From the NCBI GenBank assembly GCA_043728315.1, contig JAYTMT010000040.1:1-26056 (forward strand): a DNA stretch of 26,056 bases, given 5' to 3'. The position numbers and the translations under genes are program-made. This document shows, in pieces, positions 20,265 through 26,056 of the stretch. A model generated the notes under the pieces. It had not been told where the DNA came from. It did not search any database and was given only the letters and a program-made list of their open reading frames with translations. Source of the DNA: JAAFIP01 sp043728315 (lineage in GTDB: Bacteria; Pseudomonadota; Gammaproteobacteria; Burkholderiales; Burkholderiaceae_C). Each line of letters begins with the position of its first letter. The stretch's first letter is position 1.

Positions 20265-22691
20265 ATGCAATACAAGCAATTTATCAAAACTATATTTTTC
20301 ATAGCGGCATATGCCCTAGTGGCGCTGACATTCGCCCAAAATACCATCAAATCCGCGTCTAAGGCTTTTGTGCAAACGGACCATGTGCGGGCTGAGCTTT
20401 TGGCGCATGCGCCTGATGGGGTGGGTCCGGGCAAGGCGGTGATGCTGGGTTTGCAGATTACGCACCAGCCGCATTGGCATACCTATTGGAAGAATTCGGG
20501 CGATTCTGGCTTGCCGACCACGCTGGAGTGGGGGTTGCCTGCGGGGGTGGGTGTGGGCGAGACGCGCTGGCCGCTGCCTAAGAAAATACCGATTGGCAAT
20601 TTGGCCAACTATGGCTATGAAGACACGGTGCTGCTGCCTGTGCCGCTGGAGGTGGGCCAGTTGTTCAAGCCGGGGCTTTTGTCCAATGAGATAGAGATCA
20701 AGCTCAAGGCCGCGTGGCTGGTGTGCAAGCAAGAGTGCATACCGGAGGAGGGCGAGTTTGTGCTCAAAATTCCGCTCAAAGGCTCTACCGCGTTGCACCG
20801 CGCTGCATTTGAGGCGGCTGACAAGGCCTACCCCCGCGCGGTGGCGGGTGCGCACAGCGTACAAGTGGCCAAAGACGGGCAGAGCTTGGCCATTACCGTG
20901 GCGGGCCTGCCTGCTGCATTGCGCGGCAAAACGCTGGATTTTTTCCCTGAAATTGGCAATGTGATTGAAACTGCTGCGCCCTTTGCGCAGGCTTGGAGCG
21001 GCGTGGGCGAAGCCGCGCTGTGGACGGCCAAAGTGCCGTTGTCGGGGCAGCGCAGCGAGTCGCCTGCGCGCTTTCCGGTGGTGCTGGGCTTTGGTGGGCG
21101 CGGCTATTTGGCCGATGCTGGCGTGACGGCTGAAGGGGCGACTGGGGGGGCGGGTGCTGGGCCGCTGGTGGGCAAGGCGGCTTGGCCTGCGCTGGCTGCG
21201 GCGGCGCAAGTGCCTGCAGCGCTGGAGGCGGCGCTCAAGGCCAATATGTCGGCCAATTCGGCGCCTAGTGGGCCTAATGCAGGGGTGAAAAATGCTGCAA
21301 CTGGTGCAGCGGTCGGTGGTCTGATTGGTGGCAGTGCAGCAGGCGGCAGCTCGGGCGCCATTGCAAGCAGCGGGGCGGCAGTGCTGGGCGCTGGCTCTGG
21401 TGTGGCTGCATCAAGCAGCACCGTGCAAAGCCTGTTGCCCGCCCTGTTGTTCGCATTGCTGGGTGGTTTGATTTTGAATCTCATGCCCTGCGTGTTCCCC
21501 GTGCTGGCTATCAAAATGCTGGGTTTTGTCAAGCATGCTACGCCGCGTGAGCGCGTGCGCAGCGGGGTGGCCTACACAGTGGGCGTGGTGGCCAGCTTTG
21601 TGGCGCTGGGCGCGCTCATGCTCATCCTGCGCGCGGGGGGGGAGTCGCTGGGCTGGGGTTTTCAGCTGCAGTCGCCTGCTGTGGTGGCTGCGCTGGCGGC
21701 ACTGTTTACCTTGATGGGTTTGAATTTGGCGGGTGTGTTTGAGTTTGGCTCGATTTTGCCCTCTAGCGTGGCCAGTTTGCAGGCCAAGAATCCTTCGGTG
21801 GATGCATTTTTATCGGGTGTGCTGGCGGTGGCGGTGGCTTCGCCCTGCACCGCGCCTTTCATGGGCGCGAGTTTAGGCTTTGCCATAGGCCTGCCCGCGT
21901 GGGAGGCTTTGCTGGTGTTTGCCATGGTAGGCGTGGGCATGGCGCTGCCTTTCTTGGCGGCCAGCCTGGTGCCTGCGGTGGCTCGGGTGCTGCCCAAGCC
22001 TGGCGCTTGGATGGATGTCTTCAAGCGCGCCATGGCTTTTCCTATGTTTGCCACTGTGGTGTGGCTGGTGTGGGTGCTGGGCCAGCAAAGCGGCATTGAC
22101 GGCGCAGGCGCGCTTTTGTTGCTCTTGGTGGTGTTGGCCATGCTGCTGTGGGGCTTGCAGCTGGCGGGCAAAGCGCGCTGGGTAATTACTACAATATCAG
22201 TAGCAAGCTTTGTCCTTTTGACGCTGACATTGGGCTCAAAAATTGTAGAAATGGAAGAATTACCGCGTGCGCAGAGCGCAGCAGGCGCGCCAGCCAATGG
22301 CGCGCCCGTTTTGCAGGCCAGCGCAGTCTTTACATGGCCAGAAAACGCTGCGCCCGTGTGGCAGGCATGGGAGCCTGGCCGCGTGGAGCAAATTTTGGCC
22401 AAAGGCCAGCCCGTCTTTTTGGATTTCACGGCTGCATGGTGCGTAACGTGCCAGTTGAACAAAAAAACCACGCTCAACTCGGCCGCCGTGCTGGCCGACA
22501 TGAAGGCTAAAAACGTGGCCCTGCTGCGCGCCGACTGGACCCGCCGCGACCCCGCCGTGACCGCCGCTCTGCAGCAGCTGGGGCGCAGCGGCGTGCCGGT
22601 GTATGTGCTGTACAAAGCGGGCCAAGCCCCTATTGTTTTGTCAGAAATTTTGAGCGTGGGCGAGGTGCGGGCCGCTTTGGCTACACTGTAA
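20265..22691 (+). CDS. dsbD: Thiol:disulfide reductase, ScsB/DsbD-like, with one clear repeat-derived segment
   Basis: The protein carries electrons from cytoplasmic thioredoxin across the inner membrane to periplasmic thiols. Order: signal peptide (1-25); N-terminal periplasmic domain (QPHWHTYWKNSGDSGLPT; Cys pair C154 and C158 in WLVCKQECIPE); a Gly/Ala/Ser linker (about 325-385); the transmembrane core with conserved Cys C409 (NLMPCVFPVL) and C528 (ASPCTAPFMG); and a C-terminal thioredoxin fold with AAWCVTCQLNKK (C726, C729). The total of 808 aa exceeds classical DsbD, in line with ScsB-type proteins. A core repeat encodes residues about 641-663, at the end of the membrane domain. A weaker match covers the signal peptide (20286-20352). 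The redoxin gene follows directly, as its likely client. Confidence 0.88.
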   Translation: MQYKQFIKTIFFIAAYALVALTFAQNTIKSASKAFVQTDHVRAELLAHAPDGVGPGKAVMLGLQITHQPHWHTYWKNSGDSGLPTTLEWGLPAGVGVGETRWPLPKKIPIGNLANYGYEDTVLLPVPLEVGQLFKPGLLSNEIEIKLKAAWLVCKQECIPEEGEFVLKIPLKGSTALHRAAFEAADKAYPRAVAGAHSVQVAKDGQSLAITVAGLPAALRGKTLDFFPEIGNVIETAAPFAQAWSGVGEAALWTAKVPLSGQRSESPARFPVVLGFGGRGYLADAGVTAEGATGGAGAGPLVGKAAWPALAAAAQVPAALEAALKANMSANSAPSGPNAGVKNAATGAAVGGLIGGSAAGGSSGAIASSGAAVLGAGSGVAASSSTVQSLLPALLFALLGGLILNLMPCVFPVLAIKMLGFVKHATPRERVRSGVAYTVGVVASFVALGALMLILRAGGESLGWGFQLQSPAVVAALAALFTLMGLNLAGVFEFGSILPSSVASLQAKNPSVDAFLSGVLAVAVASPCTAPFMGASLGFAIGLPAWEALLVFAMVGVGMALPFLAASLVPAVARVLPKPGAWMDVFKRAMAFPMFATVVWLVWVLGQQSGIDGAGALLLLLVVLAMLLWGLQLAGKARWVITTISVASFVLLTLTLGSKIVEMEELPRAQSAAGAPANGAPVLQASAVFTWPENAAPVWQAWEPGRVEQILAKGQPVFLDFTAAWCVTCQLNKKTTLNSAAVLADMKAKNVALLRADWTRRDPAVTAALQQLGRSGVPVYVLYKAGQAPIVLSEILSVGEVRAALATL
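20286..20352 (+). repeat. Degenerate core repeat over the dsbD signal peptide
   Basis: It reads ACTATATTTTTCATAGCGGC, ATATGCCCTAGTGGCGCTGA, CATTCGCCCAAAATACC. The ACTATA start, ATAGCG, GCATATG and GGCGCTGACATT match the core in the same order and in the same frame as thiL and lysE, with a one-codon insertion. This could be coincidence. Confidence 0.45.
22185..22251 (+). repeat. Core dispersed repeat inside dsbD
   Basis: It reads ATTACTACAATATCAGTAGC, AAGCTTTGTCCTTTTGACGC, TGACATTGGGCTCAAAAATTG. The right half matches the lysE copy exactly over GACGCTGACATTGGGCTCAAA. The frame is the same as in thiL and lysE (TTISVASFVLLTLTLGSKI). Confidence 0.82.
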
Positions 22692-22724
22692 ACAGTGATG
22701 ATTTGATTTTTACAGGAGTCCATG

Positions 22725-23339
22725 ATGGTTCGCAATTCAATTCTTGTACCAGCCGCATTTGCTGTTGTTTTTGTAGCGTCACACGTCCATGCGGCGGTGA
22801 CAGTGGGCCAAAAAGCCCCAGAATTCACAGCCAAAGACGTGTCTGGCAAAACCGTGAACTTGGCCGACTTCAAAGGCAAGCATGTGGTGCTCGAATGGGT
22901 CAACCCCGGCTGCCCTTTTGTGCGCAAGCATTACAACGGCGGCAATATGCAGTCCACACAAAAAGACGCAGCCGCCAAAGGTGTGGTCTGGCTGGCCATC
23001 AATTCCACCGAAACCGCGCATACCGATTACCTAGACCCCGCCAAACTGGGCGCATGGATGAAGGAAAAATCAAGCACGGTGGCCGCCACACTCATGGACG
23101 AGAACGGCAGCATTGGCAAACTCTATGGTGCCAAAACCACGCCGCATATGTACATCATCAACCCGCAGGGCAATCTGGTGTATGCAGGCGGCATCGACAG
23201 CATCCCCTCGGCGCGCGAGTCTGACATTGCCAAGGCCACGAATTTTGTGAAACTGGCGCTGGCCGAGGCGGCGCAGGGCAAAGCCATCAGCACACCCAGC
23301 ACCGCGCCCTATGGCTGCTCGGTGAAATACAAGTCCTAA
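22725..23339 (+). CDS. Secreted redoxin (thioredoxin-fold protein)
   Basis: The signal peptide (about 1-23, ILVPAAFAVVFVASHVHA) is followed by a thioredoxin-fold domain: GQKAPEFTAKDVSGKTVNLA, then VVLEWVNPGCPFVRKHYNGG, where a single active Cys sits in NPGCPFVRKHY as in peroxiredoxin-like or TlpA-like proteins of this type. Then ATLMDENGSIGKLYGAKTTP, with the cis-Pro loop TTPHMYI. The length is 204 aa. AGGAG (22714-22718) is 6 nt before the ATG at 22725, preferred over the ATG at 22722. It lies 33 bp after dsbD and is probably kept reduced by it. Confidence 0.85.
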   Translation: MVRNSILVPAAFAVVFVASHVHAAVTVGQKAPEFTAKDVSGKTVNLADFKGKHVVLEWVNPGCPFVRKHYNGGNMQSTQKDAAAKGVVWLAINSTETAHTDYLDPAKLGAWMKEKSSTVAATLMDENGSIGKLYGAKTTPHMYIINPQGNLVYAGGIDSIPSARESDIAKATNFVKLALAEAAQGKAISTPSTAPYGCSVKYKS

Positions 23340-23410
23340 GCCGCCCAAGCACCTGCGCTGCGCGAATGTTGTTGGCCACGTCAAACGAACAAAAACGAAC
23401 ACCACGCACC

Positions 23411-23848
23411 ATGCAGACACCAGTCGATATAGCCGCCCTGTTGCGCCGCACCCGCCGCATCGCCGTGGTGGGCCTAAGCCCCAAGCCGCACCGTGAAAGC
23501 TATGGTGTGGCGCAGTACATGCAGGCGGCAGGTTTTGTCACCATCCCCATCAACCCCGTGGTGGCCGCATCGAGCGAGCCTTTTATATTGGGTGAACGCT
23601 GCTACGCCAGTCTTGCAGATGCTGCGCAACATGGCCACATCGACATGGTCAATGTGTTTCGCAACGCCGCCGATGTGCCGCCCGTGGCCGACGAGGCCGT
23701 AGCCATTGGGGCGCACAGCCTGTGGCTGCAGCTGGGCATTTGGCACGAGGGGGCAGCGGCCAAGGCGCAGGCTGCGGGGCTGGTGGTGGTGCAAGACACG
23801 TGTTTGAAAATTGCACACCGCGCCATGCCTGTGGCGGCGCGAGCCTGA
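23411..23848 (+). CDS. CoA-binding domain protein (YccU-like)
   Basis: The 145-aa protein is a single Rossmann-type CoA-binding domain: RRTRRIAVVGLSPKPHRESY at the N-terminus (glycine-rich nucleotide loop), GFVTIPINPVV, MVNVFRNAADVPPVADEAV, SLWLQLGIWHEGAAAKAQAA and VVVQDTCLKIAH with the conserved Cys-Lys. The start at 23411 gives MQTPVDIAALLRRTRRIAV; upstream codons to 23366 are open but unlike the family. It follows the redoxin by about 70 bp and may be independent. Its cellular role is not established. Confidence 0.87.
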   Translation: MQTPVDIAALLRRTRRIAVVGLSPKPHRESYGVAQYMQAAGFVTIPINPVVAASSEPFILGERCYASLADAAQHGHIDMVNVFRNAADVPPVADEAVAIGAHSLWLQLGIWHEGAAAKAQAAGLVVVQDTCLKIAHRAMPVAARA

Positions 23849-23948
23849 AAACCCTGTCCACCGCATGCCCAGCCGGCGCGTTGCTGCTCAATGGCGGGGC
23901 GATTTTGCCGCGCTGTCCCACAATTGGGCACTTTTTTGGAGTCAGTTC

Positions 23949-24434
23949 ATGCGCTATGCCACCATACTTGTTCAAGCCGCTTTCGTGGCCGCATGGGTAG
24001 CGCCCATGGCGGCTACGGCTCAAAATGCGTTGCCTGCACCCATATTGACACCCACTGAGATTCCCGCAGTGGCCGCTGCCGTGGCCACGCCCCAGCCCAG
24101 TGCGGCCGACAAAGCCATGGAGCAAGCCCTGTCCAAGATGCCTGTGGATGCCATGGTGAGCCAGATGCTTGGCAGTATCGACATCGGCGCACTGGCCGAG
24201 CAGGCCGAAAAATCCCTATTGGCAGCCGCATCTGGCAAAGCCCCAGAAGCAGCACCCCCCGAGCGCGAACGCGCCGCGCAAGAGGCGCAGGCCAAGATGG
24301 CCGCAGCCCTGCAAAAGCAGTTTGCTGCAGCAGCGCCAGACTTGATCCGCAGCCTGTTTGCTGTGGTGACACCCATGTTGGCGCAGATGCGTGCTGAGCT
24401 CGCCGGTGAATTGAAGCCAGCCAGCAAGCCCTGA
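23949..24434 (+). CDS. Secreted Ala-rich protein of unknown function
   Basis: The start at 23949 gives MRYATILVQAAFVAAWVAPM then AATAQ, a good signal peptide cleaved near A23-Q25, with a GGAG Shine-Dalgarno about 8 nt upstream. The 161-aa protein has an Ala/Pro-rich start, a MEQALSKMPVDAMVSQMLGS helix, a charged stretch (PPERERAAQEAQAKMAAALQ) and a C-terminal helix (DLIRSLFAVVTPMLAQMRAE). No known domain is seen. A 16-bp perfect hairpin lies just after the stop. Confidence 0.72.
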   Translation: MRYATILVQAAFVAAWVAPMAATAQNALPAPILTPTEIPAVAAAVATPQPSAADKAMEQALSKMPVDAMVSQMLGSIDIGALAEQAEKSLLAAASGKAPEAAPPERERAAQEAQAKMAAALQKQFAAAAPDLIRSLFAVVTPMLAQMRAELAGELKPASKP

Positions 24435-24439
24435 ATGCA

Positions 24440-24478
24440 AGCCCTGCTTTAAGCCTTTGTTTGGCTTAAAGCAGGGCT
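24440..24478. terminator. Long perfect hairpin after the secreted protein gene
   Basis: AGCCCTGCTTTAAGCC (24440-24455) is the perfect complement of 24463-24478 around a TTTGTTT loop. No T-run follows on the plus strand, so termination is likely but not certain; it may also protect the 3' end of the mRNA. Confidence 0.6.
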
Positions 24479-24544
24479 CAGCAAGTGGCCCGAGATTGCG
24501 TGGTTGGCGCATGTTTTTTTGTAGCGCCTTGCCACATTTTGCGG

Positions 24545-24550
24545 CATGAT
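24545..24550 (+). promoter_or_regulatory. Candidate -10 box of the esterase gene
   Basis: CATGAT lies 6 nt before the ATG at 24557, the same spacing as before rpe and the trp leader ORF. It is a weak box with no clear -35. Confidence 0.25.
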
Positions 24551-24556
24551 AGAGGC

Positions 24557-25501
24557 ATGACCACAACCCCACTCCCACTGGACGCGCACAGCGCCAGCCT
24601 GCTGCTGCAAACGGCTGCCCTAGCCCAAGGCATACCCGCCGACCAGCTCACGCCCGACAAGCGCCGCGCCCTGATGCGCCAGGCCACGCCCATGCTGCTC
24701 AACGCCAGTGCGCCCCGCCTAGGCTCGGAAAGTCAGCGCATCCCGTTGCTCGGGCGCAGCCTGCCCGCGCGCCTGTACCAAGCGGCAGCCGATGCGCCGC
24801 ACGCCGAGGTGCTGTGCGTGTTTTTCCATGGTGGTGGCTGGGTGGCGGGCGATCTGTATACCCACGACCACGCCTGCCAGTTTCTGGCCCAGCACGTGGG
24901 CTGCACCCTGCTGTCGGTGCAATACCGCAAATCCCCCGAACACCGCTTTCCCGCCCCCTGCGACGACGCGGCCGATGCCTACGCCTGGGCCTATGCCCAG
25001 CGCGGCCAATGGGGCTGCACCCGCGTGCTGCTGTGCGGCGACAGCGCAGGCGGCCACCTAGCCGCCCACGCCATGCACACCCACCCAGCATTGCCCGTAG
25101 CCGCCGCGTGGCTGATTTACCCCGTGGCCGATATGCAGTTTGGCAACACCAGCTACACCGAGCGCGGCAGCGGCCCAGGGCTGATGAAGGCGGGCATGGT
25201 GTGGTTTTGGGAGCAGTTTTTGGGCAGCATGGAACCCATGCAAGACCCGCGCGCCGTGCTGATGCGCCAAGTGTGGCTGGGCAAGCCGCCTCCCACCGTG
25301 GTCAGCGTGGCATGGCACGACCCATTGCATGACGAGGGTGTGGATTACGCCGCATTGCTAGAAAAAGCAGGCGGCCAAGTAACTCTGCTCACCGCCCCCG
25401 ACATGGCCCACGGCTACCTGCGCCAATGCTGGGTGAACGACTCGGCGCGTGCGCATTTGCTGGCGGCTATCGCATCTGTGCGGGAGTTGTTGCGTTCCTA
25501 G
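24557..25501 (+). CDS. Alpha/beta hydrolase of the hormone-sensitive lipase (HSL) type
   Basis: The enzyme is a carboxylesterase of the HSL family acting on an unknown ester. Marks in order: FFHGGGWVAGDLYTHD (oxyanion HGGGW), SVQYRKSPEHRFPAPCDDAA, the nucleophile elbow LCGDSAGGHLA (S163), WHDPLHDEG (D255) and DMAHGY (H285), which is a complete triad. At 314 aa it has family length. There is no signal peptide, so it is probably cytoplasmic. The start at 24557 (MTTTPLPLDAHSASLL) is chosen over 24485 because the upstream stretch contains the likely promoter and no Shine-Dalgarno. The third structured repeat begins 34 bp after the stop. Confidence 0.9.
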   Translation: MTTTPLPLDAHSASLLLQTAALAQGIPADQLTPDKRRALMRQATPMLLNASAPRLGSESQRIPLLGRSLPARLYQAAADAPHAEVLCVFFHGGGWVAGDLYTHDHACQFLAQHVGCTLLSVQYRKSPEHRFPAPCDDAADAYAWAYAQRGQWGCTRVLLCGDSAGGHLAAHAMHTHPALPVAAAWLIYPVADMQFGNTSYTERGSGPGLMKAGMVWFWEQFLGSMEPMQDPRAVLMRQVWLGKPPPTVVSVAWHDPLHDEGVDYAALLEKAGGQVTLLTAPDMAHGYLRQCWVNDSARAHLLAAIASVRELLRS

Positions 25502-25535
25502 GCTGGTTTTTGTTCGGACTTAGGGTCGATACTTT

Positions 25536-26056
25536 TCGCTTTAGCCTCTGCGGATGCTGGTTTGTGCGTCCGATCTTACGCTCCTAGTCTTGCGCGCCCG
25601 ATCAGCGTTTTGGCTTTCGCACACTCCCTCATGCTGGAGTACCAGAAATCGGTCGTGCGCGAAAGCCAAAACGCTGATCGGGCTATGCTCGCTTTGAGGT
25701 TTTAATACCGCAGGTACGTCATGCTTTGTTTGCTAAATACTATATAAATAATAGCGCACTATGACCATATGACGCTGACATTGCCACTATTTTTCATGAA
25801 AAGTACAAGTCTAAGCGAGAAGTAGCGCGCCAGCATGCTGTTGACCGGGTAGCTGAGCAGTTTTCCAACCGATTCCGATCCACCACCTCGCCCTGCGGCT
25901 AAGCGAGTGCTGTGCCAATGCGCAAACAATCAGGGCGCTGGGCTGGTTTTTTTGAATAAATGGGGGATCAGAGTGTTCATCTGTTTGAGGGCGAAGCCCG
26001 AGTTATGAACACTCCCCCCATTTGTTCAAAAAAACCAGCTACCCCGAAGGGGCCAG
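25536..26056 (+). repeat. Composite structured repeat, copy 3 (truncated by window end)
   Basis: It has the same module order as copy 1. Hairpin A is a 24-bp perfect stem (25597-25620 with 25659-25682) with an inner hairpin CTGG-AGTA-CCAG at 25634-25645. The core is at 25738-25803. A spacer shares GAGCAGTTTTCCAACCG and CCACCTCGCCCTGCGGCTAA with copy 2. The left outer arm is 25901-25927. The head stems are 25942-25956/26025-26039 (perfect 15 bp), GTGTTCAT/ATGAACAC (25973-25980/26005-26012) and GGGC-GAA-GCCC (25989-25999). The right outer arm should lie just past the window. No gene is seen from 25502 to 26056. Confidence 0.88.
25738..25803 (+). repeat. Core dispersed repeat within composite copy 3
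   Basis: It reads TACTATATAAATAATAGCGC, ACTATGACCATATGACGCTG, ACATTGCCACTATTTTTC. This is close to the apparent consensus of all copies. Confidence 0.9.

Noticed and set aside
293..26056. CRISPR array
   Set aside because: The three large repeats are kilobases apart, long and structured; no regular short repeat-spacer series exists.

Overview
The window looks like chromosomal DNA of a betaproteobacterium, most likely a member of the Comamonadaceae. This rests on gene content and order (apaG divergent from rpe-gph, trpE and trpG nearby, thiL and pgpA nearby, an ScsB-like DsbD paired with a secreted redoxin), GC-rich coding DNA, and protein sequences that read like that family. The taxonomy is inference; no search was run.

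Layout. 1-863: a CDS tail and a first copy of a large structured repeat. 864-4670: pgpA, a LysR regulator divergent from a small ORF plus a tautomerase, then apaG-thiL. 4671-5431: second copy of the structured repeat, inverted, between apaG and rpe. 5432-6909: rpe-gph. 6955-8319: an intact ISL3-type insertion sequence with 77-bp perfect terminal repeats and an 8-bp target duplication. 8327-11303: two envelope or secreted proteins and a chalcone isomerase-like protein. 11412-14260: a candidate trp leader and attenuator, trpE, a GxxExxY nuclease-like gene between inverted repeats, then trpG. 14261-17103: lysE and a threonine aldolase among repeat-filled spacers. 17104-20198: a membrane cytochrome c, tRNA-Arg(CCG), an AT-rich membrane gene of unknown function, and a patatin-like lipoprotein. 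20265-25501: dsbD (ScsB-like), redoxin, CoA-binding protein, a small secreted protein and an HSL-type esterase. 25502-end: third copy of the structured repeat, cut by the window end.

The most unusual content is repeat biology. (1) A composite element of about 500 bp occurs three times. Its stems change sequence while keeping base pairing and its loops stay nearly constant, which is the signature of selected structure. (2) One module of it, about 65 bp with the core GACCATATGACGCTGACATTG, also occurs alone: once between genes, and as apparent in-frame insertions inside thiL, gph, lysE and dsbD. Three of these four genes read it in the same frame, giving variants of a DHMTLTLGSK-like peptide. 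A weaker match forms the dsbD signal peptide. (3) A second repeat family built of CGCGAAGG-type units flanks the GxxExxY gene in inverted orientation between trpE and trpG, and recurs in the spacers around lysE and ltaE.

Functionally the genes are mostly housekeeping: phospholipid synthesis (pgpA), thiamine diphosphate (thiL), pentose phosphate and phosphoglycolate (rpe, gph), tryptophan (trpE, trpG), amino-acid export and glycine/threonine metabolism (lysE, ltaE), and respiration and thiol redox (cytochrome c, dsbD, redoxin).
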